Source: Myxococcales bacterium
Lineage (GTDB): Bacteria; Myxococcota; UBA727; VGSZ01
Assembly (NCBI GenBank): GCA_023248635.1
Contig: JAHFED010000032.1
Span: 7,501-64,930, forward strand
Reading direction: 5' to 3'
Length of the DNA stretch: 57,430 nt
Part shown: one piece after another, positions 35,420 to 43,291 of the stretch
Position numbering within the stretch: position 1 is the stretch's first letter
Layout of the letters: each line of letters opens with the position of its first letter
Translations under genes and position numbers: made by a program
Notes under the pieces: generated by a model
Seen by the model: only the letters and a program-made list of their open reading frames with translations
The model's database searches: none
What the model was told of the DNA's origin: nothing

Positions 35420-36247
35420 TCAGGCGCTTTTGTCGACGGCGCCGTGGGCGAGGAGCTCCTGCTTGCGCGCGCGCCAGACCCGGGCCAATCGGTGAAAGGG
35501 CACCGCTGGATACAGGTGGTGCACGAGGTGGTGGTTCTGGCCGAGCAGCAGCCATGTCCACACGCTGGCGCTGCGTACGACCGTGGCGCGGTGGCGGTCG
35601 ACCGCGGCGGTGACGATGTGGGGGGCGTGGGGCAGCCAATCGAAGGTGCACGCCAGGGCGAACAACGCGACGCGCGCAGGGACGAACCAGCCCGCAACGA
35701 GGCCCACGAACAGGTCGCGGTCGACGGCGAAGGACCCGACGAAGACGCCAGCGTAACCCGCGGTGGCAATGGCGAGGTTGGCGCGCTCGGCGCTGGGGCG
35801 GTCGCGCCAACGGCGGCCATAGAAGGCGAGGTAGCCAACATCCTGGGTGACCCAGCGCAGGGGCAACAACCAGCTGGGACCACGGCCGCTCCAATGGTCG
35901 GGGTCCTGGTCGACGTCGTTGGTGTGCTTGTGGTGCTCGAGATGCAGCCAGCGATAGGGGGTGAATGCGCCCGTCAGCAGCGTCGAGCACAGGTGACCCG
36001 TTGCTTCGTTGACAACGGCGATGCGACTTGCGCTCCGGTGCGAGGCCTCGTGGACCGGGGTGAAACCGGCGAAACAGGCAACGCTACCGACGACGACGGC
36101 GACGATGGGGGAGACCACGCCGACGTAGATGCCGACGATGAGAGCGATGATGGTCGCCGCGCAAACGAGCGCGAGCAGCAGCGTCCACCAGGCAACGACG
36201 GGAGGGCGCAGCAGGCCGCGGTCGTCGTCGTCGTCGTCGTCGCTCAT
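35420..36247 (-). CDS. Membrane fatty acid desaturase
   Basis: A 275-residue integral membrane protein with four to five hydrophobic segments. The three His boxes of the FA_desaturase family are clear: HEASH (66-70), HLEHHKHTND (from 102) and NHHLVHHLYPAVPFH (from 238). They bind the di-iron centre that introduces double bonds, or hydroxyl or keto groups, into acyl chains. The N-terminus carries seven Asp in a row from a GTC/GAC trinucleotide tract (36221-36241). Start 36247 overlaps the DUF2156 stop (ATGA). Last gene of the putative lipid operon. The exact reaction cannot be told. Confidence 0.88.
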   Translation of the reverse strand: MSDDDDDDDRGLLRPPVVAWWTLLLALVCAATIIALIVGIYVGVVSPIVAVVVGSVACFAGFTPVHEASHRSASRIAVVNEATGHLCSTLLTGAFTPYRWLHLEHHKHTNDVDQDPDHWSGRGPSWLLPLRWVTQDVGYLAFYGRRWRDRPSAERANLAIATAGYAGVFVGSFAVDRDLFVGLVAGWFVPARVALFALACTFDWLPHAPHIVTAAVDRHRATVVRSASVWTWLLLGQNHHLVHHLYPAVPFHRLARVWRARKQELLAHGAVDKSA

Positions 36248-37311
36248 GACGACCTGCGCAGCCGGCGGCGCACCAAACGGCCCAGCACGCGCAAGGCGAA
36301 GCGTGGGACCCAACCCTGGGCGAAGGCCATCAATACGGCTCGCAGGGTGAGCCAGGAGGTGGGGCCGCTGGTGACGAGGTATACGGGCTCCCACGACGTC
36401 GGCTTCATCTTGTCGCGGAAGCGATAGAGGCCCTCGAAGTTGTAGAGCCACCCCATCCAGCGCGCGCTCAGCCGAAGCAGCGACGACAACACCGGGTGCC
36501 TCGCTGTCGTGTTGGGCGTGGCTTTTTCGAGACCCGCCAGGGCGCACATGCCGAGGCTGACGACGCCGGCGCCCTCAGCCGCCAGATGGCCCATGGCGGC
36601 GTCGACGAGGGCCTCGCTGGTGCCGGCGGGCGCCTGGGGATCGACCATCATGTCTTCCATCAACCAGCCCTTGCGGCCGTAGACGGGAACGCAGACGGCG
36701 AACCCCACCACCCCGCCCTTGGCGGTGGCGACGAAATAGCGGCGCACAGCGGCGTGCTGGAACAGCTCAAGAGTGACCATGAAGCCCATGGGGGGCAGCG
36801 CGTGCGACGCTGTCCAGTCGTCGACGATGGCGGCCATCGCCGTGCGCAGCGGGCTTCCCTCGGCGACGTCGGCGGCGGAGACGCAGCCCACGGTGACCCC
36901 GAGCTTGCCCGCGCGCTTGATGCGGTTGCGCAGCTTGTCGGCGCGCCGAACGACATCGGGCCAGCCCCGGGGATCCCACACCGGCGTGAGCCCGATGTGC
37001 AGCGCGTCGAATTCGCGTTCGTCGAGGCGATCGACAAAGGCCTGGGACACGCCGAAGAAGGTGGTCCGACAACCCTGCTCGCGCGCTGCAGCGGCGAAGG
37101 CGCGGGCGACGGCGGGACTGCGATCGGCAGAACACAAGGGACCGCCAGCGGCGACCCAGTAGCCCCCACGAGCAACGTAGGCGACGGCGCTGTCGGGGGG
37201 ATCTGCTGTCCACGTCGACAAACCGGGCTCCAGCACCATGAACGAGTGCAGGTTGCGGCCATGCTCCTGCAGCAGCGGCAGCAGCGTCGCCGCCGGGTCA
37301 GCGGGGTTCAT
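36244..37311 (-). CDS. DUF2156 protein (MprF/LPG synthase C-terminal-like acyltransferase)
   Basis: A 355-residue protein lacking the flippase membrane domain of full-length MprF. HGRNLHSFMVLEPGLSTW, GGYWVAAGGPLCSADRSPAV, TTFFGVSQAFVDRLDE, GLTPVWDPRGW and KLRNRIKRAGKLGVTVGCVS followed by VGFAVCVPVYGRKGWLMEDM are the double-GNAT-fold landmarks of DUF2156. The family moves aminoacyl groups from tRNA to phosphatidylglycerol or other acceptors. ATG 37311 overlaps the DUF962 stop by 14 bases; the longer start at 37344 would overlap more. Its position beside a desaturase and a DUF962 protein supports a lipid substrate, by inference. Confidence 0.82.
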   Translation of the reverse strand: MNPADPAATLLPLLQEHGRNLHSFMVLEPGLSTWTADPPDSAVAYVARGGYWVAAGGPLCSADRSPAVARAFAAAAREQGCRTTFFGVSQAFVDRLDEREFDALHIGLTPVWDPRGWPDVVRRADKLRNRIKRAGKLGVTVGCVSAADVAEGSPLRTAMAAIVDDWTASHALPPMGFMVTLELFQHAAVRRYFVATAKGGVVGFAVCVPVYGRKGWLMEDMMVDPQAPAGTSEALVDAAMGHLAAEGAGVVSLGMCALAGLEKATPNTTARHPVLSSLLRLSARWMGWLYNFEGLYRFRDKMKPTSWEPVYLVTSGPTSWLTLRAVLMAFAQGWVPRFALRVLGRLVRRRLRRSS

Positions 37312-37750
37312 GGTGCACACCGTGGGTGATGCACTGGTTGCCACGCAGGATCTGCCAGGTGGTGAACCAGCTCCCCAGGGCGCTGAACACGGGCGAGGTG
37401 TCGATGCTGCGATGGGTCTTTTCGAAAAGGATGTGCCCCAAGTAGGGAGGACCTAGCTGAAACCAGACGCCGAGGGCAAAGACGCTGACGCTGCCGGCGA
37501 CGACGCCGGCGACGCAGCAGGTGAGGGCGCTGACGTTGCTGAGGAAGTGCACCCAGCGGTTCAGCGGCGCGCTGTGATCGGGCAGGTACACGTCCCGGTA
37601 GAAGGCATGGAACTCGGCGATGGTGCGGCGCAGCATGTTCAACCTCAAGAGAGGGCTGACGAGCAATCCGATCGCCGGCCAGCGTAGAACAGCGGCGATC
37701 CTCTCGCGAGGGAGGGGATCTGCCGCGCGTCGTCTTGCCACCGCAGACAT
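37298..37750 (-). CDS. DUF962/Mpo1-like membrane protein
   Basis: A 150-residue membrane protein. FHAFYRDVYLPDHSAPLNRW, VHFLSNVSALTCC and GHILFEKTHRSI match DUF962 (Mpo1/YGL010w family), with the conserved HxxPxNRxxH block. The yeast member is a dioxygenase that alpha-oxidises 2-hydroxy fatty acids. The first 38 residues are an extension; ATG 37750 is chosen for its gggag Shine-Dalgarno, and Met39 is an alternative. It begins 32 bases after the stop of the giant fusion enzyme and overlaps the DUF2156 gene, so all four genes look cotranscribed. Confidence 0.83.
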   Translation of the reverse strand: MSAVARRRAADPLPRERIAAVLRWPAIGLLVSPLLRLNMLRRTIAEFHAFYRDVYLPDHSAPLNRWVHFLSNVSALTCCVAGVVAGSVSVFALGVWFQLGPPYLGHILFEKTHRSIDTSPVFSALGSWFTTWQILRGNQCITHGVHHEPR

Positions 37751-37782
37751 CGACACGACTCCCTGACGAACGTGAGCTCGCG

Positions 37783-40700
37783 TCAGAGCACTTCGCGCAT
37801 GGCCTGCTCGAGGCGGGCAACTCCCTGCTCGACTTCGTCGTCGGCGACGCCCAACGCAGGCGCCATCACAATGCGTCCCGGGAAGCCCTTGCCCAGCCGC
37901 AGGCCTCGTCTCAGCGCTGCTTTGCGCACGGCGTCGGCGCGTTGTTCGTCGCCGAGGTCCAGCACCTGCCACAAGCCGCCGCCGTGGCGCTTCCCGGGCA
38001 AACGGGCTTCGTCGAGGGCGTGGGCGAAAGCGGCGCCGCGGCCGTCCTTCAACAAGGAGCGCGCTTCGAGCAGGTGGTGGTGGGCGCGCTGAATCGAAAT
38101 CTCGTCGCCGTCCCAGGTCGAGATGAGGGTCAGCGGCTTGCTCACATAGTGTTTGTCGTCGACGAAAATATTTCCGAGCTGCCCGCCGGCGTACCAGAGC
38201 ACCACGTTGGGTTGCAGCGGCAATCCATCGCAGGCCCAGAGGTTTGGACGCAGACGGCCCAACGACGACGCCGTCTCGATGGCCACGATGGGGACGCCGG
38301 TGTCTGCGTGCAGGGCGTGCAGGGCCTCCTGAAAATCGTCGGGCAGGAGATAGCCGGTCTTTTCGCCCACGATCTCGACGTAGATGCCGAGCACGCGCTC
38401 GGGTCCCACGCGGTTGAGGGTGGCCATGATGGCGCCGATGGCGGCGTCGGTGCCGACTTCGGCAGGGTGCGGAATCTTCGGCCAGTCGTACCAACCAAAG
38501 GGCAACTGCTCGCCCGCGGGATCGGTGAGGGAGCGGGCCGCCGCCGTCGTGTGGCCGACGTATTGGCGCTCGAGTCCCAAGACGACGTCGGCCGTTTTGC
38601 GCTGCACCCGCAGCATGCGGATGGATTTGTCGACGAGCTCGCTCTTGCCCGAGGTGAAGTAAGCGTGCGGCAGACCCTTGGGCCCCAGGTTCATCAGGGT
38701 CTCGACGTAGCGCACGATCTCCGGCGTCGCCCAGTTCGACAGGGTCAGCTTGGTGCCGACCATGCGGGAGAATTCGCCGTCGAGCAGCGCGCGCACCAGG
38801 CGGGGATGACGAGGTCCCAGCGGCGCTTGCACGGCACTCGCCCAATCGATGGGGGGCGCGTTGCCGATCAAGCTCCCGAGCAAGTTCGGCGCGCTCTCAG
38901 ACAAGGCCGTCGGCGACCGCGGACGACGCAAGGGGATCCGATAGTAGAGAGCCTGTCCCGATCGATCGCCGTATTGGTTGCCGCGGAAGTGCTCGACGAC
39001 GTAGGCGCCGAACAAGCGGTTGATGGCCGCCATCTCGCGCGTGAAACCCAAACGGTTGCGACCGGTCATGAACTCGTAGCGCGGTGTGCCGTCGCGGCCA
39101 CTGCCGGAGGCTGAGTTCCGCAGCTCCGACACGCGCATGACTTGAGCGCTCTTGAGACGACGACCCAGGCCTGCGCTGCGGGCCGACGGCGCCACGGTGA
39201 TGTTCGACGAGTAGAAAGTGTTGCCGCGCCCGTTCATGACGTCGGTCTTTGGACCATCGGACTTGTACTGCTCGACCGGACCCCCAAAGGCGTAACCCAG
39301 CACGCGTTCGCCGACGTCGGTGTAGCGCACAAGGATGACGCCGACGCCGCCGTCGCCTTGCACCATGCGCCGCAGGTCGTCTTCGGTATCTCTCCGGCCT
39401 TCTTCGTAGGTGGCGTTTTCAATCTCCACCACCTTGTCGGCGTAGTCGGACCACTCTTTGGGATCGAGGACGACGACGCGGGCGCCCAACATCTCGGCGA
39501 GCAAGCGCACCGGCTCCATGCCGATCTTCGCCGTCAACGCCTCGTAGGCCTCGAAGGGACGCAGGTCGCGGTCGAGCTCTTCGCTGGCCTGGCGCAAGGT
39601 GTCGATGACCTTGCTCGGAAAGGCCCAGGCCCGCTCTTGGCCCGTGAGCTTCCTGAGGGCGTCTTCGACGTCGACGTCGTTGTATTGGCCTTCCATGGCC
39701 AGCACGCGATCGCACACCTTCTCGAGGGGGCCGCGTGGCAAGTGCGTCATCCAACGCAAGAGCACTGGCGGGTCTTCGCTGAGGGCGTCGTAGTTTTGGG
39801 CGAAGGGTCCACCTGAGGTGCGCGCGCTCTCGCCCCCCGTCGTCGACGGCCCGTCTTCCCATTTGGGGGCCTGGTATTTCTCCATGGCCTCGCGCTGCTT
39901 GCTGGGATCGACGCCGCGGGCCTTGGCCGCAATCGCGTTGAGGGCCTCGCGCAATCCCGAAAAGAGCGTCTCCAATTCGCGCACGCTCCAGGCGGCGTTC
40001 AAGCGGAAGCGCACGGTGCGTTCGCCGGCGGTGTAGGCCATGAATCCGCGGTAGAAACGCTGGTTCATCAGCTGGTTAGCCAGGTGAACCGAGGGCAATT
40101 CAAAGGCGAAGATCCAACCCAGATTGCGCGGATTGGTGACCAAGGCCGGATAGTCGACGGCCAAGGCCCACAAGCGCTCCTGCACCTCGGTCTGGATGTT
40201 CTGGGCGCTCTCTTCGAGGATGCCCTCCGCGTGCATCTTACCGCGGATCAATTGCAGCACATGAGCCCCCGCAGGACGGGGATCTGACCACACACTCAAA
40301 CAAGCCCCGACCTGAGCCTTCTTCGCCGTCGTAATGCAGTCGGGTCCGTCTTGTTGGCCCCGCGCGTTCTTGAGGTTTTGCAGCTGGTGCCACCAGAAGG
40401 GACCGCCGCAGCCAAAGCCGGTCTGCACTTCGTCGAACACCAGCGGCACACCGCAGCCCCGCGTCAGCGCCCGCAGTCCGTTGAAGAAGCGCGCGGTGGC
40501 GTAGTTGTCGCCGCCTTCGCCTTGCATGGGCTCGATGATCACGCAGCAGACGTCGCCCTTTTTGATCTCGTTGCGCACCGCCAGCAAGCTTTCGATCTCG
40601 ACGATCATCAAGGCGTCGCCGTCGAACTGGCTTGGGTCTGGGGTTTGGCCCGTGGTCCAGCAAGCTGTCCATTTGTCCTCGACGGGGGGCTCTTCGCGCG

Positions 40701-43134
40701 GATCGATCCAGCGCGGGAAAGGCACGAAGGTCGCCTCGTAGCCCGGCATCTCGAAGGGCTTGCGCTTCTCGGCGTTCCAGGTGGCGTGCAGGGCCGCGAG
40801 GGTGCGCCCGTGAAAGCTGCCTTCGAAGGCGATGACGCGCTTGCCGCCGGGTCCGTGCAATCGGCAGAGATCGAAGGCCTTCTCGTTGGCCTCAGCACCA
40901 CCAGCGGTGAACGAAACGTGGCGAATGCCGGCCCAGCTCTGCTTCACCAAGAAGCGGGCGTAGTCGTCGACGGCGGAGCGATCCCCGCCCGGGGCTTCGG
41001 TGTCTGGATTGCAAACGATGGCGTCGCCGAGGTCGCCGTCATCGAGGGCGCGGAAGAAACGTCCGGCGGAAAAGCCCAACCCGAGCGAAGCGATCTGCGA
41101 GCCAGCATCGAGCACCACCAGGCTGTCGTCGTCGATGGAGGCCATGTAGGCGCCGTCGGACCAACCGAGATCGATGATGGGCTCCTTCTTCTCCTTGGGC
41201 AGATAATCGCCGCGGTAAAGCCGACGCAGCATCGCTTCGCTTCTCGGCAGCTTGCCCCCCGGTGGACGTCGCACTTGCTTGGGCATGAGCCTCAACAAGA
41301 ACACGGGATTCGCGTGCGCGATCTCGTCGAGCAACGACGTCACAGTCGACAAGAAAGCATCGGCATCGCTGCCGTCGGCGTCGTCGACGTCGGGCACGGT
41401 GAGCACCAGGTGGGGCTCTTCGATGCGCGCATAGGGCACCAGGTCTTCGACGAGGTCTTCGGGCTCGAGCAAGTTGTCGGCGACGGTGAGATCGGTGAGC
41501 TGCTCGAGAGGCACCAGTACATCAGGACCGCGGACGTCGTCGACGTAGACGCGGTAGCGCTCGAGCAGGGCCTCGAGCTTGTGGCGCAGCACCTGCCTGT
41601 CGAACTGCAGCTTCAGCCGTTCGTCGCCGGCGCGAAAAGCGTTTTGAAAGGCAGCCTCGAGCTGCACCTCGCCGGCCTCGCCCCTCAAGATGGCCACGGG
41701 AAAAGTCGTAAAGCGCACCGCGTCGACGCCGGCGGGACGTTGGTTGCCACTCTTGCCGACGCCGCCGAAAGGAAGCTTGCCGGAGGCGTTGTTGGTGCTG
41801 CGGTTCCAATTGACGCCGCCCGATTTCGTGCGCTCGTAGAAGCGTTCGAAGGTCTGGGGATCGACGGTGAAAATCGAATTGCTCAAGCCGTAGGGCAGCG
41901 CGTTGGTGCGCGCGATGGCGTCGTCGACGTCCTTCACGATCTCCACCGCGAGATCGGGCCCAAAGAGCTCTTCGTCGAGATAACCCGGCGCCGTCTTGCC
42001 CTCGCCGATCAAGTGGATCGACGGCGTCACGAAGGCCCCACCGGGCAACACCGAGCCCGCCAACAAAGCCTCGCAGCCGGCGGCGACGGCGTGGCCACGC
42101 AGCTTCAAGAAACGCTCGAGGGCCTCTTTGGTGGCCAGGGGACCAAAGACCGTCGCTGGGTCCATGGGATCGCCGGGCCGCAGCTCGCGCGTCGCCGCCA
42201 AGAGTGCATCCAAGAAACGCTCGGCGACCTTGTCGGCCACCATCAATCTCGAGGTCGCCGTGCAGCGTTGTCCCGCCGTCAAAAACGCTCCCTGCAAGAC
42301 CGCAGCAAGAGCCTGGTGCAGGTCGGCGTCGTCGCACACGACGGCGACGTTTTTGCCGCCCATTTCCAGCGCCGCGATCTTCCAAGGCTGATCGAGGATG
42401 GCAGCCGAGATGGCGCGTCCGGTCTTCCACGAGCCCGTGAAGAGCACGCCGTCGACGTGCTTGTGCTCGACCAGGGCGCGGCCGACGTCGCCCGCACCCT
42501 GCACGAGGTTGAACACCCCCGGAGGCAGGCCCGCCCGCTCCACACAGCGCGCATAGAGCTCGCCACACAAGGGCGTGATCTCGCTGGGTTTGACGACGAC
42601 GGTGTTGCCCGTCACCAGGGCCGGCACGATGTGCGCGTTCATCAGATGACAGGGATAGTTGTAGGGCCCGATCACGGTGAGCACGCCCTGGGGATGGGCC
42701 CGTGCCTCGCCAGCGACGCCCTCGGGGCGCAGGGGAGCGATGCGCTTCATCCCTTCGTCGAGGGTGAGATGGATGCGCTCGCCGAGGGCTTTGGCCTCGA
42801 TCAAGGCTTCGCGAAAAGGCTTGCCCATCTCGCGCACGATGGCGCGGGCGACGACGTCGGCGGCTTCGTCGAAGGCGACCTTGAGCGCTTGCAGGTGCTT
42901 CTTGCGTCCTTCGAGTCCGAGGGCATGCCAGGCCGGCTGGGCGCGGCGGGCGGCAGCCACAGCTTCGTCGACGTGGCCGGGGTGCACCGACGCCCGAAAG
43001 ACCGGCGCGAAGTCCTTGGCCGGATCGCGGCTGGTGATGGTCCCGCTCGACTCGCGCGCTTTCTTGAAGCTGCCATCGACGAAGTCGCCGCGACCCTCTT
43101 CGGTGACGACCAAGGGGAGCTGGGATGCACTCAT
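37783..43134 (-). CDS. Four-domain fusion: aldehyde dehydrogenase + class III aminotransferase + GNAT + aminotransferase-like
   Basis: A 1783-residue uninterrupted protein; ggaggt precedes ATG 43134. Domain 1 (about 5-485) is an AstD-like aldehyde dehydrogenase with GPYNYPCHL, catalytic Glu257 in ALEMGGKN and Cys291 in GQRCTAT. Domain 2 (about 655-1070) is a class III PLP aminotransferase: FTAGGAEANEKAFDL, FEGSFHGRTLAALHA, FDEVQTGFG with Asp901, and Lys938/939 in TTAKKAQVGA, similar in local pattern to lysine 6-aminotransferases. Domain 3 (about 1215-1405) is a GNAT acyltransferase with the CoA loop ITVAPSARSAGLGRRL. Domain 4 (about 1425-1783) repeats the aminotransferase layout but the PLP lysine position reads WYAGGQLG. 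Helical linkers join the parts. It heads a probable operon with lipid genes. The pathway is unknown; amine formation from an aldehyde followed by N-acylation is the logical reading. Confidence 0.88.
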   Translation of the reverse strand: MSASQLPLVVTEEGRGDFVDGSFKKARESSGTITSRDPAKDFAPVFRASVHPGHVDEAVAAARRAQPAWHALGLEGRKKHLQALKVAFDEAADVVARAIVREMGKPFREALIEAKALGERIHLTLDEGMKRIAPLRPEGVAGEARAHPQGVLTVIGPYNYPCHLMNAHIVPALVTGNTVVVKPSEITPLCGELYARCVERAGLPPGVFNLVQGAGDVGRALVEHKHVDGVLFTGSWKTGRAISAAILDQPWKIAALEMGGKNVAVVCDDADLHQALAAVLQGAFLTAGQRCTATSRLMVADKVAERFLDALLAATRELRPGDPMDPATVFGPLATKEALERFLKLRGHAVAAGCEALLAGSVLPGGAFVTPSIHLIGEGKTAPGYLDEELFGPDLAVEIVKDVDDAIARTNALPYGLSNSIFTVDPQTFERFYERTKSGGVNWNRSTNNASGKLPFGGVGKSGNQRPAGVDAVRFTTFPVAILRGEAGEVQLEAAFQNAFRAGDERLKLQFDRQVLRHKLEALLERYRVYVDDVRGPDVLVPLEQLTDLTVADNLLEPEDLVEDLVPYARIEEPHLVLTVPDVDDADGSDADAFLSTVTSLLDEIAHANPVFLLRLMPKQVRRPPGGKLPRSEAMLRRLYRGDYLPKEKKEPIIDLGWSDGAYMASIDDDSLVVLDAGSQIASLGLGFSAGRFFRALDDGDLGDAIVCNPDTEAPGGDRSAVDDYARFLVKQSWAGIRHVSFTAGGAEANEKAFDLCRLHGPGGKRVIAFEGSFHGRTLAALHATWNAEKRKPFEMPGYEATFVPFPRWIDPREEPPVEDKWTACWTTGQTPDPSQFDGDALMIVEIESLLAVRNEIKKGDVCCVIIEPMQGEGGDNYATARFFNGLRALTRGCGVPLVFDEVQTGFGCGGPFWWHQLQNLKNARGQQDGPDCITTAKKAQVGACLSVWSDPRPAGAHVLQLIRGKMHAEGILEESAQNIQTEVQERLWALAVDYPALVTNPRNLGWIFAFELPSVHLANQLMNQRFYRGFMAYTAGERTVRFRLNAAWSVRELETLFSGLREALNAIAAKARGVDPSKQREAMEKYQAPKWEDGPSTTGGESARTSGGPFAQNYDALSEDPPVLLRWMTHLPRGPLEKVCDRVLAMEGQYNDVDVEDALRKLTGQERAWAFPSKVIDTLRQASEELDRDLRPFEAYEALTAKIGMEPVRLLAEMLGARVVVLDPKEWSDYADKVVEIENATYEEGRRDTEDDLRRMVQGDGGVGVILVRYTDVGERVLGYAFGGPVEQYKSDGPKTDVMNGRGNTFYSSNITVAPSARSAGLGRRLKSAQVMRVSELRNSASGSGRDGTPRYEFMTGRNRLGFTREMAAINRLFGAYVVEHFRGNQYGDRSGQALYYRIPLRRPRSPTALSESAPNLLGSLIGNAPPIDWASAVQAPLGPRHPRLVRALLDGEFSRMVGTKLTLSNWATPEIVRYVETLMNLGPKGLPHAYFTSGKSELVDKSIRMLRVQRKTADVVLGLERQYVGHTTAAARSLTDPAGEQLPFGWYDWPKIPHPAEVGTDAAIGAIMATLNRVGPERVLGIYVEIVGEKTGYLLPDDFQEALHALHADTGVPIVAIETASSLGRLRPNLWACDGLPLQPNVVLWYAGGQLGNIFVDDKHYVSKPLTLISTWDGDEISIQRAHHHLLEARSLLKDGRGAAFAHALDEARLPGKRHGGGLWQVLDLGDEQRADAVRKAALRRGLRLGKGFPGRIVMAPALGVADDEVEQGVARLEQAMREVL

Positions 43135-43238
43135 GAGACCTCCGTCGACGTCGACGGAGGGCCATACACCGCCGCCTCGGCTTCGACCACGACGTGATCG
43201 CCCAAGTGCCGATGCCAAGGAAGGTGGGCGACCGCGGA

Positions 43239-43263
43239 AACGAAAACGGCGCCTCAGGCGCCG
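43239..43263 (-). terminator. Rho-independent terminator after the DPDGT-repeat lipoprotein gene
   Basis: cggcgcc-tca-ggcgccg hairpin; on the minus strand it is followed by ttttcgttt. It separates the 43292 gene from the fusion-enzyme operon. Confidence 0.85.
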
Positions 43264-43291
43264 CTCTTCGTCAACTCGGGCTGCCGGTGCG

